Source: Anoxynatronum sibiricum
Lineage (GTDB): Bacteria > Bacillota > Clostridia > Peptostreptococcales > Tindalliaceae
DNA length: 64,000 nt
Assembly: GCF_039414295.1 (NCBI RefSeq)
Contig: NZ_JBCITM010000006.1
Span: 124,001 to 188,000 of the forward strand
Direction of reading: 5' to 3'
The notes under the pieces were generated by a model that was not told the DNA's origin, did not search any database, and was given only the letters and a program-made list of their open reading frames with translations. The stretch's first letter is position 1. The number at the start of each line of letters is the position of its first letter. Shown in pieces: positions 25,553-34,257 of the stretch. The position numbers and the translations under genes were made by a program.

Positions 25553-26155
25553 TTATGGGTTCAGCTTACTGAGTGCCTCTTCCAGCCGATTCATTCCTTT
25601 TTCAATGTTCTCCATTGAGTTGGAATAGGAGATGCGAATATGGTCAGGTGCCTCAAAGGCAGCCTCTGTAACGACTGCAATGTTGGCTTCCTCCAGCTGA
25701 TAATTTGCCAGGTCCAGGGAGTTATTGATCATGATCCCATTGTATTGACTGCCATAATAATGGCTGACATTCGGCATGACGTAGAAAGCTCCTTTAGGGG
25801 TGCTGCATGAGAGGTGTTCCATCGCATTAATTTTTTCTATGATATATTTTCTTCTTCTGTCAAACTCGGCCCTCATCATTTCAACGGACTCACGGGAGTT
25901 AGCCAGAGCTTCCATGGAAGCATATTGGGCCGGGGTGTTTGGGCTTGTGGTGGTGTTGCCCTGGTAGTCAGTCATCCCTTTGATGATGTGTGCCGGGCCA
26001 AGGGCATAACCAATACGCCAGCCTGTCATGGCGTAGGCTTTTGACACTCCGTTGATGGTGATGGTTTTTTCCTTGATTGCTGGGGACAGGGACGCCACGC
26101 AGATGTTCTTCGCCTCTTCATAGACCAACAATTCGTATATTTCATCTGAGATACT
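25553..26155 (-). pseudogene. C-terminal half of a class I aminotransferase
   Basis: The frame starts abruptly in SDEIYELLVYEEAKN and continues through the PLP-lysine motif GVSKAYAMTGWRIGYA to a normal end (DHIRISYSNSMENIEKGMNRL). This is the C-terminal half of an aspartate aminotransferase-like enzyme. About 195 N-terminal residues, including the substrate-binding and cofactor-ring contacts, are missing. The 5' end is replaced near 26156 by plus-strand sequence of another gene. An internal ATG at 26131 exists but has no good ribosome binding site. A matching N-terminal piece occurs at 52065-52169. Confidence 0.85.
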
Positions 26156-26345
26156 GGTGGAAGTGAAGAAATACTACCGCCGCCGGTTCACCCAGTTGTT
26201 CCTGCTCAGCTGGCTGCTGATGACGGCCGCTGCCCGGTCCTTCGGCAGCTTCGATGTGCTCTACGGGGGCGGTATCGTTGTCACCATTCTGGTCCTTTCC
26301 TACAAGCGCTGCAAAATGACCGCTCTGAAAAACATTAACTGGAGG
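26156..26345 (+). pseudogene. Remnant of a small membrane protein
   Basis: The frame reads EVKKYYRRRFTQLFLLSWLL, a short loop, then GGGIVVTILVLSYKRC, giving two hydrophobic stretches with basic flanks. It enters directly from the broken aminotransferase and lacks its own start. It runs in frame past its natural end into the next gene, so a frameshift has probably removed its stop. The GGAGG of the next gene lies in its last codons. Family not recognised. Confidence 0.4.
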
Positions 26346-26352
26346 AATCACC

Positions 26353-26658
26353 GTGAATCAAAAAGCACGCTCCTTTGTTGCCTGGACTTTTGCCCTCAGC
26401 TACCTTTACGCCGCCCTTTTCTACTTTGTCCTTGGCATCCGCAGCGGCACCGGTTACCTTCTCATGGCCATCGGCTACATGTGGATTCCCGGCACCGTTG
26501 CCATCGCCCACGGTTCCCTAAACGCATCCATTGGCATTTCCTTTGTCTACATCACCGGCGGGCATGTGCTCTGGAACGGCTTCCACCACCTCAGTGGATT
26601 TGTGCTACTGGCACTGGTGAACCTGGCGATGTGGAAAAGCATCTCCTCACCAACCTGA
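26353..26658 (+). pseudogene. Truncated CPBP-type intramembrane protease
   Basis: A GTG at 26353 follows GGAGG with good spacing. The first 50 residues (FVAWTFALSYLYAALFYFVL then MWIPGTVAI) look like the first two helices of CPBP-family membrane proteases. The sequence then passes straight into the usual last helix region, AHGSLNASIGISFVY. The central part with the E-E-x-x-x-R and first histidine motifs is missing, so activity is unlikely. It could still be expressed as a 101-residue membrane protein. Confidence 0.5.
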
Positions 26659-26774
26659 TACCGTTTTATCACCGGGAATGGGGCCACGGTTGCATTGCCC
26701 CGTCCCCGGTGATCCCTTCTGTAAGGAACAAATCGCACAGAACCCCATGCGCAGACAATCCAACGGCGGCGGCA

Positions 26775-27821
26775 TTACCGGCGCTGGAAGAGATAGTGGC
26801 TCACGTACCATTCGTTGCCTCCGTTGTAAGCAAAAAACTCTGCACAGGCCATGAAAAAGACCCGCCAGTACACCCACCATTTCAGGGCATGTTTCGGCCC
26901 CTGGATCTCTGCCATGATGGGCATGATGGTTTCCCTGCGGGCGTCCATCTGCTGAAGCCAGGCCTCCAGGGTTTTCTGGTAGTGAAGGCCTGAGACGGCC
27001 CACTGCTGCTCCAGGGAAAAATGCCGGTTGAAATAATGTAGCAGGTCCTGGCTGGGCATGGTGCCGCCGGTAAAGAAGTGACGGGCCATCCAGTCGCCTT
27101 CGTCTTTCGCTTCGTAGGCATAGGGGGTGGTGCGGTGGGTGAAGATATGGACAAAAAGACAGCCTTTCGGCAGGAGCAGTCCGGCAATTTTTTCCATCAG
27201 TGCCTCATAATTCCGCATGTGCTCAAACATTTCCACAGAAACCGCCCGGTGAAAACCACCGGCATGGGTGAAGTCGTTGATGTCTGCAGTAATGACGGTG
27301 AGATTCTTCAGGTTTTCTTCCTCAGCCCGTGCATCTATAAAGGCCTTTTGGGTAGAAGAATTGGAAACCGCCACAATCTCCGCTGCCGGATACTTTCTGG
27401 CCATGTACAATGACAGAGAACCCCATCCGCAGCCCAGGTCCAGTATTTTTTGTCCGTCGGCAATCCCTGCCCGCTGGCAGGTCAGCGCCAGCATGGCTTC
27501 TTCCGAAGGGTCAAGCAATGCCTGAAGCTGGTTGCCGGATACTGGCTTTTCCCAGTAGCCGCAGCTGTATTTCATGTGGGAACCCAACACCTGCTGAAAA
27601 AAAGCGGTGGGCACCTCATAATGCTGCTGGTTGGCATCGGTTGTATTCACGGCAATGGGTTGGGAGCGGAGGCCTTCCAGGTACTGGTGTAAATTATCCT
27701 GGTGCGCCTGGATGCCCCGGGATTGGATTTCACGGAGCCGCTTCGCCGTCATGCGCCGAGCGCCCCACCTGATAAGGCTGTCGGGCAGCAGGTTTCTTTC
27801 AAGTGCTGGGTCAAACCACAT
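26775..27821 (-). CDS. Cyclopropane-fatty-acid-synthase-family methyltransferase
   Basis: The SAM-binding motif I is ILDLGCGWGSLSLYMA (about residues 126-141), preceded by HYEVPTAFFQQVLG and MKYSCGYWE, the lipid-facing motif set of CFA synthases. Later motifs include VSVEMFEHMRNYE (bicarbonate/active site region) and the C-terminal YQKTLEAWLQQM. At about 348 residues it is shorter than E. coli Cfa and closer to coclaurine N-methyltransferase-like members, so substrate may be a lipid or an amine. GGAGGT abuts the ATG at 27827; the next ATG, at 27821, has correct spacing. Confidence 0.88.
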   Translation of the reverse strand: MWFDPALERNLLPDSLIRWGARRMTAKRLREIQSRGIQAHQDNLHQYLEGLRSQPIAVNTTDANQQHYEVPTAFFQQVLGSHMKYSCGYWEKPVSGNQLQALLDPSEEAMLALTCQRAGIADGQKILDLGCGWGSLSLYMARKYPAAEIVAVSNSSTQKAFIDARAEEENLKNLTVITADINDFTHAGGFHRAVSVEMFEHMRNYEALMEKIAGLLLPKGCLFVHIFTHRTTPYAYEAKDEGDWMARHFFTGGTMPSQDLLHYFNRHFSLEQQWAVSGLHYQKTLEAWLQQMDARRETIMPIMAEIQGPKHALKWWVYWRVFFMACAEFFAYNGGNEWYVSHYLFQRR

Positions 27822-27930
27822 AGGCATACCTCCTGTTGATCAACTGTTTGGCATAGAAGTGCTACACTCATCTTACCCAAACATAATCGGGATCACGCTA
27901 TAGGCCCCACAAAACCCGAAAAAAAGTATC

Positions 27931-27978
27931 AGAGGTTACAGCACCGAGGTTACAGCACCTCCGGCCTTTTGCAGCCGG
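27931..27978. repeat. Dispersed GGTTACAGCACCTCCG repeat, copy A
   Basis: Two partial tandem units, GAGGTTACAGCACC followed by GAGGTTACAGCACCTCCGGCC, end with CCGG...CCGG pairing. GAGGT and ACCTC form an inverted repeat. It lies in the gap between two minus-strand genes. Confidence 0.75.
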
Positions 27979-28019
27979 TAAACAAGCGGTAATGCTGATG
28001 AATTGATTGTCGCGGGCGA

Positions 28020-28760
28020 TCAAACGGGTATTTTACGGGTGGCTCGCTTGATGATCCATTTTGTGTGCTTATGATCTGACTTGCTCCATCTTTTGATCAG
28101 CTCCACAGTCGGTTCCCTGTTCACTTTCAGCCAGTCTGTCAAGTGATTGGCCACGGATTTTTTCACAAACATGACCTCATCTTCTTTCAAAAGTTCAAGT
28201 ATGGCAAACACCGGCTGGGGGTGATGGATAAAAGTGTCCAGCTTGGTGGCCCAGGGTAACTTGGGGCGCAGGCCTTCACTTGCCAGCCTTCTCAAATGGA
28301 AATTGGGAGACGTGGCCCATGCAGTCATCCTTTCCAGAGTCTCTTCGGGGTATTTTCGAATAAAGGGCCTGATGGCATATTCTCCCGTGTTGCGCTTGGT
28401 GATCTCTTCAATGGCTCCCAAGGAAAGGGCCAGATGGTTCAACCCATACTTTTCCACGTATTTACCAATGGGCATGATCCAGTAATACTCTGAGAACATG
28501 CCCGTTTCATTTTTATTCTCCTCACCAAGAATGGAAACAAGGATGCCCACCGCCTTCTCATAATCTTTTGGCAGGAGCTGGTGGAGTTGGTCGGCATGGA
28601 GTTCGATCCGCTTGGTATAAGCCAGGGATTCGCATTCCGCCTCAATAGCCTCCACGTAAGCTTCTTTCGGAAAATCCGCTTTGACTGCGAGAATCTTGTC
28701 AGCCAACATTGCTGCCAGGTTTGAGTCAAAGTGTTGCGTAATGCCTTTGTCTTCCGCCAT
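28020..28760 (-). CDS. DNA alkylation repair protein (HEAT-like fold)
   Basis: The 246-residue protein is predicted all-helical. It has the C-terminal elements typical of AlkC/AlkD-type alkyl-base glycosylases: HLRRLASEGLRPKLPWA (about 153-169), VFAILELLKEDEVMFVKKSVANHLTDWLK (about 182-210), and KWIIKRATR at the end. These proteins excise positively charged alkylated bases such as 3-methyladenine. It appears closer to AlkC because of the F-V-x-K-S-V-A-N-x-x-x-D segment. AGGAG is eight bases before the ATG at 28760. Confidence 0.85.
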   Translation of the reverse strand: MAEDKGITQHFDSNLAAMLADKILAVKADFPKEAYVEAIEAECESLAYTKRIELHADQLHQLLPKDYEKAVGILVSILGEENKNETGMFSEYYWIMPIGKYVEKYGLNHLALSLGAIEEITKRNTGEYAIRPFIRKYPEETLERMTAWATSPNFHLRRLASEGLRPKLPWATKLDTFIHHPQPVFAILELLKEDEVMFVKKSVANHLTDWLKVNREPTVELIKRWSKSDHKHTKWIIKRATRKIPV

Positions 28761-28897
28761 TTTCTCAACTCCTTATTTACTTCAGATTAATTCATGATCA
28801 ATGGTGTGTTTATTTCATCAGGCCTTCGATGCCTGGCCACAGCCTTCTTTGCAATCATGTTCAGAAGCCGTCTTACACATCTGGCCAGTCAAATGAG

Positions 28898-28926
28898 TTG
28901 ACGCAGCACCCGGTTCCATATAGAAT
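28898..28926 (+). promoter_or_regulatory. SigmaA-type promoter
   Basis: TTGACG at 28898 and TAGAAT at 28921 with a 17-base spacer lie about 30 bases upstream of the start of the membrane protein gene, giving a very short leader. Confidence 0.7.
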
Positions 28927-28955
28927 AAATGACAAAATACCAGGGAGGGATCGCT

Positions 28956-29561
28956 GTGAACGCAAATTGGAGCCCGTACAATGGGAAACGGAGCCTGGGA
29001 CTGGTGTTAATCGCCCTGTCCACCGGCCTCTTTATCTATGCTTACACACAGATGGACCCTTTTGAGTCTGGTGTTGTGGCCATGTTTATCAGTGCTTTTG
29101 GCTGGCTTGCAGGTCTTTTCGCCGCTCTTTACTACCATTCCCGGGAAAAGGATTTTTTACAAGCCCTGAAGAATCCGATGCTGGAGTGCCAACTGTCACC
29201 CCATGAGGTGCAGATCATGGCTGCTGAAAATCGCATGACCCCTAGGGGAAAAGCACCCCACAACCTGTTGATCAGCCTGGAAGGCGTGTATTTGCTAGGC
29301 CGATTTTTCAGGTTAAAAGACTATGAGCTGGAGTCTATCACATGGAAATCCGGGAATCACCGGGAAAAAGAACCCGGCAGGCTAAGCATCACGTATCAGG
29401 TTCTTAACAACAACCCTTTTCTCCTTGCCGACGGTACACCGGTGACTCATTCAGAAGAAGAACGCCGCAAAAAGCTGACATTGCTCATTCCTCATCAGCA
29501 CAAGCATGTGGCCACGGAAGCCTCCAGCTTCCTGCGGAACCATCATTTCAGCAGAGTCTGA
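28956..29561 (+). CDS. Uncharacterised two-helix membrane protein
   Basis: Two adjacent membrane helices (LGLVLIALSTGLFIYAYTQ and a second around VVAMFISAFGWLAGLFAALYY) are followed by a cytoplasmic domain of about 130 residues with beta-rich segments. These include PHNLLISLEGVYLLGRFFRL. Helix pair plus a small beta domain resembles bacterial PH-like membrane proteins, but I cannot confirm this. The GTG at 28956 is preferred because GGGAGGG precedes it; an ATG at 28929 lies directly at the promoter's end. No operon partners are seen. Confidence 0.7.
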   Translation: MNANWSPYNGKRSLGLVLIALSTGLFIYAYTQMDPFESGVVAMFISAFGWLAGLFAALYYHSREKDFLQALKNPMLECQLSPHEVQIMAAENRMTPRGKAPHNLLISLEGVYLLGRFFRLKDYELESITWKSGNHREKEPGRLSITYQVLNNNPFLLADGTPVTHSEEERRKKLTLLIPHQHKHVATEASSFLRNHHFSRV

Positions 29562-29631
29562 TGATCGGCTAAAGTGATCATCCCATTTGTGCAGAATATC
29601 AAGGTAACAGAATAGAGGAGAGGATCGCTCT

Positions 29632-29829
29632 TTACTCCTCTTCAAATTGAAAGAGCTCTTCCAGGGAACTTTCCAGGGCCTGGGCAATCCGCCAGGCCAG
29701 CAGCAAGGACAGGTTGTACCGGCCTTTTTCAATGTGGCCGATGGTTTCCCGCCTCACATCCACCCGTTTGGCCAGTTCTTCCTGGGTCAGGTCATGTCGG
29801 GCGCGGAATTCTTTGATGCGGTTTTTCAT
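29632..29829 (-). CDS. Cro/CI-family HTH regulator (65 residues)
   Basis: MKNRIKEFRARHDLTQEELAKR begins a compact HTH domain with RRETIGHIEKGRYNLSLLLA as the recognition region and SLEELFQFEEE at the end. This is the very common short form of XRE regulators. It begins ten bases after the DUF3796 stop codon, and the pair is the usual DUF3796/HTH unit. Two palindromes upstream of the unit are candidate binding sites. Confidence 0.9.
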   Translation of the reverse strand: MKNRIKEFRARHDLTQEELAKRVDVRRETIGHIEKGRYNLSLLLAWRIAQALESSLEELFQFEEE

Positions 29830-29839
29830 CTTCACTGGT

Positions 29840-30187
29840 TTAATCGTCATCGACCACACCACCCTCTTTTTCATAGAGAACCAGGCTGATGGTGAAGGTG
29901 AGGATCTGCAGTGCAAAGACAATGCCCACCATCAGTGCCAGCCACTGAAATGACCGGGTGACTGTCACCACCACAATGGTGAGGGCCAGGCCCAGCATGG
30001 ACACCACAAACCCATTCATCCCCGCCTTGTTCAGGTTCTGCTCCAGAAGCTCATCCTGCTGCTGAAAGGTGACGGCAAAGAACCCAAAGAACCCGAAAAA
30101 GCCGTATAGGCCCGGTTCCCCCATGAACACCCCCAGCAGCCCCAGAAACCCCAACAACCCCAGGTAACGCAACCTTCCTTTTCGCAT
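29840..30187 (-). CDS. DUF3796-type membrane protein
   Basis: The protein starts with a glycine/leucine/phenylalanine-rich run (YLGLLGFLGLLG then LYGFFGFFGFFAVTF), then a charged loop, then two membrane helices. This composition is characteristic of DUF3796 proteins. Function is unknown. The start at 30187 has GGAGG seven bases upstream. It is co-transcribed with the HTH gene downstream, paralleling the DUF2975/HTH pair at 6770-7475. Confidence 0.82.
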   Translation of the reverse strand: MRKGRLRYLGLLGFLGLLGVFMGEPGLYGFFGFFGFFAVTFQQQDELLEQNLNKAGMNGFVVSMLGLALTIVVVTVTRSFQWLALMVGIVFALQILTFTISLVLYEKEGGVVDDD

Positions 30188-30277
30188 GTGACTTCCTCCT
30201 TCGTTTCATGGTTTCGTTTTTCGATTCGCCCACAAGAGACTTATTTATCACTATATAATATCTATTTCCATCTTTAT

Positions 30278-30315
30278 GAGATGTATATATCTCTTTTTAT
30301 GATATAAATATATCA
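30278..30315. promoter_or_regulatory. Tandem palindromes, candidate operator of the DUF3796/HTH unit
   Basis: GAGATGTATATATCTC at 30278-30293 and TGATATAAATATATCA at 30300-30315 are two 16-base palindromes with centres 22 bases apart, about two helical turns. They lie about 90 bases upstream of the DUF3796 start. Binding by the small HTH protein is inferred. Confidence 0.5.
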
Positions 30316-30389
30316 CATCTTCCGGGAATGTCAAGGAAAAATGTGATGTGTTTTTCATCTTCCCGCCACCTGGTAAATTTTACACCTGG

Positions 30390-30495
30390 AAGGTTACAGC
30401 ACCTCCGACCCCTTGCAACCTCCTGCAACCTCCCGCAGCACCTCCGACCCCTTGCAACCTCAAAGGTTACAGCACCTCCGACCCCTTGCAACTTC
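30390..30495. repeat. Dispersed repeat, copy B (three tandem units)
   Basis: Three units of the motif ending CAGCACCTCCGACCCCTTGCAAC occur within about 105 bases: two start with GGTTACAGCACC and the middle one with CCCGCAGCACC. This is the largest array of the repeat family in the window. It occupies the gap between the DUF3796 operon's promoter region and the 3' end of the WYL regulator. The rest of the gap holds only the palindromes. Confidence 0.85.
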
Positions 30496-30513
30496 TAAGC
30501 ATAAACTCCTGTT

Positions 30514-31446
30514 CTATCCATTGTATAAGGTGGCAATATCATGTATTCTGCGCTTCATTTCTGTGCGGATATGCAACGGCTCTAAACACTCGCATTTATC
30601 TCCAAAACTGAAAAGAATGTTGTAGTAGTATTCGTTCTCTATGAAAGGAAATCGAACAATATAATGCTCATCACCGTCTGGCGAAAAGTTGTCATCAGTG
30701 CAATAATCAAGCACCCTGTCCATGACAGATTGATGAATCCGAAGTTTGATTTTTGTTTGCATCGTTGCCCAAACATCGGCAAAGTCCAACTGCGGTTTTG
30801 GATATTCCCGTGGCGTAAAAAACGTCTCTTGTATTTGCAGGTTTGATGTGCGGGATAGTTTGAACAGGCGAAAATCAGTTCTTTTATGACAAAACCCTTG
30901 CCAATACCAATGACTATTTTTTAATACAAGCTGATACGGTTCGGCTGTTCGTGCAGTTTTATTTCCGTAGCGGTCTGCATATTCAAAGGAAAGCAGCCTG
31001 CTTTCCTGTAACGCTGTTTGGATCATTTGCAAATATGGCTGTATGTTCCTGTTGCCCATCCAGGGAGTTAAATCTACATGTATTTGACTTGCTTTTAGTT
31101 CAATATCTCTCGCTCTGTCAGCAGGGATAAAGCTCTTGACTTTTGCAAAGACGTTTACCAGTTCATTACCTCGTATCATGCTGGAAAGACTGGAAAGCCC
31201 CATCAGGATAGCGGAAAGGTCGGCAGTCGAAAAAACCTTTCTATCAACCTTGTACTCCTGCAGAATTTCAAAGCCGCCGCCTACTCCCGATACTGATCGA
31301 ACAGGAATGCCTGCCATGTTGATGCTGTCGATGTCGCGGTAGATTGTGCGAAGTGAAACTTCAAACATATCTGCCAGCTCCTGTGCGCTTATACGCTCTC
31401 GATCCAGGAGTATCATAATAATGCTGACGAGCCTGTCAATTTTCAT
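30514..31446 (-). CDS. WYL-domain (YafY-type) transcriptional regulator
   Basis: The N-terminal winged HTH of the DeoR/HTH_11 type (IMILLDRERISAQELADMFEVS, then RTIYRDIDSI) is followed by a WYL domain (SFEYADRYGNKTARTAEPYQLVL, then SHWYWQGFCHKRTDFRLFKLSR). The domain ends in a WCX-like C-terminus. WYL domains sense nucleic acid or small ligands. The start at 31446 is chosen on domain length and a weak AAAGG; an upstream extension to 31548 overlaps the divergent gene. The DJ-1-family gene starts 125 bases away in the opposite direction and is the likely target. Confidence 0.88.
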   Translation of the reverse strand: MKIDRLVSIIMILLDRERISAQELADMFEVSLRTIYRDIDSINMAGIPVRSVSGVGGGFEILQEYKVDRKVFSTADLSAILMGLSSLSSMIRGNELVNVFAKVKSFIPADRARDIELKASQIHVDLTPWMGNRNIQPYLQMIQTALQESRLLSFEYADRYGNKTARTAEPYQLVLKNSHWYWQGFCHKRTDFRLFKLSRTSNLQIQETFFTPREYPKPQLDFADVWATMQTKIKLRIHQSVMDRVLDYCTDDNFSPDGDEHYIVRFPFIENEYYYNILFSFGDKCECLEPLHIRTEMKRRIHDIATLYNG

Positions 31447-31571
31447 CTGAGAGCCGCCTTTCAGTATTTCTTTTACTGTTGCAGATTGTTGCCGGATTGT
31501 TGCCATACTGTTGTCAACAATCGCATGGTAGAATGAAAAAGCAGGCAATCAAAGGAAATGGAGGAATTTAT

Positions 31572-32201
31572 GTGACAATCTATGTTTATGTTCTTGATAC
31601 TTTAGCCGACTGGGAACTGGGGTATGTTACTTCAGAGCTGAACTCTGGTCGATTTTTCAAAAAAGGCGAGCAGCGAGTATCGCTCAAAACGGTCAGTTAT
31701 TCTAAGGAGCCAGTCAATACAATGGGCGGGTTAACCATCGTGCCCCATTGCTTAGTTGATGATATTGTTGTGAGCGAAACAAGCGTATTGCTATTACCGG
31801 GCGCAGATACGTGGAACGACCCAAAGCATGGCGCTATCATCGAAAAAGCAAGGGAATTTCTCTCTTTGGGCGCTACAGTATGTGCCATCTGTGGTGCTAC
31901 CGCCGCGCTTGCCAACTTTGGGCTGTTGGATCAGCGTCCCCATACCAGCAATGGGCCAGGATTTCTTGAAATGGTTTCTCCTGGCTATCAAGGGCAACGT
32001 TTTTATGTAGACAAGCCGTCTGTAGTGGATCACAACCTTATTACCTCAAGTTCCACCGGAGCTTTGTTGTGGGCGAAGCAAATCATTGAACATGTAGGTG
32101 TTTTTCAATCAAACACACTGGAATCTTGGTATGAGTATTTTAGTACCGGTGAGCCTCAGCATTTCTTTGCCCTCATGCATACTATGTCGTCCAACGATTA
32201 A
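31572..32201 (+). CDS. DJ-1/PfpI-family glutamine amidotransferase-like protein
   Basis: TIYVYVLDTLADWELGYVTSE opens the fold; LLLPGADTWNDP carries the conserved glutamate-region turn; AICGATAALANFGLLD contains the nucleophile cysteine (about residue 105). This is the YoaZ-like branch of the DJ-1/PfpI superfamily, with possible protease, glyoxalase or chaperone activities. The GTG at 31572 follows GGAGG by seven bases; upstream in-frame sequence lacks coding character. It is divergent from the WYL regulator. Confidence 0.88.
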   Translation: MTIYVYVLDTLADWELGYVTSELNSGRFFKKGEQRVSLKTVSYSKEPVNTMGGLTIVPHCLVDDIVVSETSVLLLPGADTWNDPKHGAIIEKAREFLSLGATVCAICGATAALANFGLLDQRPHTSNGPGFLEMVSPGYQGQRFYVDKPSVVDHNLITSSSTGALLWAKQIIEHVGVFQSNTLESWYEYFSTGEPQHFFALMHTMSSND

Positions 32202-32211
32202 GGCCGATCCA

Positions 32212-32431
32212 TATGCCACAATTCTTCAAAAGTGGGAGCGCTGTTCACCATTTGTGGCGTGATGCCGTAGATCTGGATGTTAAAAGGGATGAAATTCAGT
32301 GGTTCCGTTTTGATGAGTCAGCTTTTTCGGGTATGCACGCCATCATCATAAAGCACCATGCCCAGGGCACGGGCGCTGTTTCTTCTGCTGTTGGCTGTTT
32401 CGAAGTCGATGGCGACGAATTTGATGGACAT
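32212..32431 (-). pseudogene. Truncated duplicate of the DnaQ-like exonuclease
   Basis: The minus strand reads SIKFVAIDFETANSRRNSAR, then MVLYDDG, a TGA in place of the tryptophan codon, then PFNIQIYGITPQMVNSAPTF and EELWH. The same segments, with few changes, open the intact exonuclease at 53979-54542. Only about 73 codons are present, with the 3' end cut at the DJ-1 gene's stop. It is a dead partial copy. Confidence 0.9.
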
Positions 32432-32622
32432 GGTGGTTCACTCCATCTTTCTTCAATGGTTTATGATAGGTGAATGAATCGGTATAATGGAGCCTGCTAT
32501 ATTATCTTTCGCCAATGATCCCAAATCTCCTGCTACTTTTGCCATATCTTTATCGGTTTTTCGTTTGACAGGAGTGCATGGTCCTGAATGCCTACTCATT
32601 TCATTATACGTAATGCAAAGAC

Positions 32623-32670
32623 AAACTCCCCATGAAAGGGACAGTGAATCTGTCGCCCCGTGGGGAGTTT
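32623..32670 (-). terminator. Large hairpin after the hydrolase gene
   Basis: AAACTCCCCA and TGGGGAGTTT pair over ten bases around an inner stem GGGACAG/CTGTCGCCC. On the minus strand it follows the hydrolase stop by about 10 bases and ends in a T-rich GTTTGTCTTTG. Confidence 0.72.
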
Positions 32671-32680
32671 ATGATTTGTG

Positions 32681-33640
32681 TTAAGCCGGATACGCCAAAC
32701 TCTTGTCATGTTTTTGCAGCCAATCGGCGATCCGCTCCTTCAGCTCCGGGTGAAGTGGTTTATCCATGTCCGCCCTGTACTCCTTGATGATGTGCAGCAG
32801 GGATGCCTGTTTACTGTTTTCCTTCAGCAGGTGGTTCATCCCCTCTATCACATGGGCTTCTGCCGGGCCTTTCACGTAATTGCCCAGTTCCAGGGCTTTT
32901 TCCGGTGTCACCTGGACGTCGGTGGAGCCGTTGATGGCCAGGGCGGGGCAGGTGACTTTAGCCAAGTCTTCAAACACATCGTAGAGAAGGTGCTCCCGAT
33001 ACCACCTGGCATTCATTTTCTGGAGCTGGATGCGGATCACCGGCTTTTTCGTGGCCAGGATTTTAACATTAAACTTCTGCGCCTGCTTTTCCACCTTGTT
33101 GTAAGCTTTGGTGAGGCGGATGAGGGCCCCTTTAAGGCCTTTCATGTGCCTCATTTCCTGGCTAACCAGGTCGCGCTGGCGTTTCACGGCATCGTTAAGG
33201 GATTCTGCCCCGCCTGCCAGGAAGACAAGGCCGTCCATGGGACACTTTGCATTGGCAGCGGCAATGAGGGTGCACCCTTCGCTGTGACCCAGTAGAATCA
33301 CTTTGCCCACTTTAGGGTGTGCTTTCAGGTAATCCGCCAGGGTGAGGATGTCCTCCACCAGGTCGTGCATGCCGGTGGTGATGAAAACGCCGCCGCTTTT
33401 GCCTGTCCCCCGTTTGTCTGCCCGGAGGGTAACACAGCCCAGCCCACCCAAAAACACGGCCAGATCCCGATACATGTTAGGGCTGAGTTTTGCTTTCTGG
33501 ATGTTGCCGTCCCGGTCTCCGTTGCCTGAACCGGCCACAATCACCACGGCGGGAAAAGGGCCTTTTCCTACAGGCATTCCAAGGGTGGCAGCCAGGGGGT
33601 AGTGACCTTGTACCAATACTTCTTCTTCACGGTAGTTCAT
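32681..33640 (-). CDS. Cytoplasmic alpha/beta hydrolase
   Basis: A 319-residue hydrolase without signal peptide. The oxyanion region is VVIVAGSGNGDRDGN, followed by RADKRGTGKSGG. The nucleophile elbow is LGHSEGC (serine about residue 121). The acid is in INGSTDVQV and the histidine in EGMNHLLK. This order fits the dienelactone hydrolase/acyl esterase-like group (BD-FAE or DUF1749-like). It shares VGKGPFPAVV with the hydrolase domains of the protein at 55989. The start at 33640 has GAGGAG upstream. Substrate unknown. Confidence 0.86.
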   Translation of the reverse strand: MNYREEEVLVQGHYPLAATLGMPVGKGPFPAVVIVAGSGNGDRDGNIQKAKLSPNMYRDLAVFLGGLGCVTLRADKRGTGKSGGVFITTGMHDLVEDILTLADYLKAHPKVGKVILLGHSEGCTLIAAANAKCPMDGLVFLAGGAESLNDAVKRQRDLVSQEMRHMKGLKGALIRLTKAYNKVEKQAQKFNVKILATKKPVIRIQLQKMNARWYREHLLYDVFEDLAKVTCPALAINGSTDVQVTPEKALELGNYVKGPAEAHVIEGMNHLLKENSKQASLLHIIKEYRADMDKPLHPELKERIADWLQKHDKSLAYPA

Positions 33641-33717
33641 CGTTCATTACTCCTCTTCTTCGGTCAAGACAGTTCCCCGTCTATTTCTGTTCAATCGGTT
33701 TATGGGGCTTTATGGGC

Positions 33718-34257
33718 TTATTGGTTTTTCTCGGTGGCGGGGATCACAATGTTGGCAATAGTGCGCAGCCGCCGGTTCTCCCCGGGTTCGTTTTTCATGG
33801 CGGCCATCAGCTTTTCCCCCATGACCGTCATGATGTCCATGAATTCTTCGTCGCTGAGGTACACACTCGCCTGGCGGAAACTGACACCGTCCTCTTTCAG
33901 ATTGATGGTTTCTTCCTGCAGATACGCTTCGTATTCTCCCAGCAGGCCCATGATGAAACTGAAGAAAAAGTTGAAGTGGTCTTCCCGGGAGGCTTCTTCC
34001 ACTTCCTTTGTGGTGGCGCTTTCCAGTGTGGCAGACAGGGCAAAGACCTTCTCCATGGTGCCCCGGATTCGGTTTTCGCTGACCACTGCCAAGATCTCTT
34101 CTTTGAGGAGGGCGTTAAGGTGGCGGTAGAGACTTGCCTGTGGAATGTCCTGGAGCTTCTCTGCCATTTCACCGGCGGTCATCTCTTTGCCATCCAGCAG
34201 GGTCTGAATGATGCGCATACGGATGGGGTGGAGCATGGCTTTGATTTTTGATTTCAT
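33718..34257 (-). CDS. ArsR-like winged-HTH regulator (HTH_20)
   Basis: AMLHPIRMRIIQTLLDGKEMTAGEMAEKL begins an ArsR/HTH_20 winged helix, with PQASLYRHLNALLKEEIL as recognition helix and wing. The C-terminal 100 residues form a helical domain that may dimerise or bind a ligand. The start overlaps the stop of the upstream hydrolase by four bases, so they are coupled. Repression of its own operon through the palindrome at 35393-35424 is plausible but unproved. Confidence 0.85.
   Translation of the reverse strand: MKSKIKAMLHPIRMRIIQTLLDGKEMTAGEMAEKLQDIPQASLYRHLNALLKEEILAVVSENRIRGTMEKVFALSATLESATTKEVEEASREDHFNFFFSFIMGLLGEYEAYLQEETINLKEDGVSFRQASVYLSDEEFMDIMTVMGEKLMAAMKNEPGENRRLRTIANIVIPATEKNQ

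Noticed and set aside
30390..30495. Possible CRISPR array
   Set aside because: Only three units with irregular 10-30 base spacers, and single copies occur elsewhere; it fits a dispersed repeat, not repeat-spacer structure. No cas genes are present.
32678..34251. Plus-strand frames opposite the hydrolase and ArsR-like genes
   Set aside because: They mirror codons of convincing minus-strand genes and lack ribosome binding sites.
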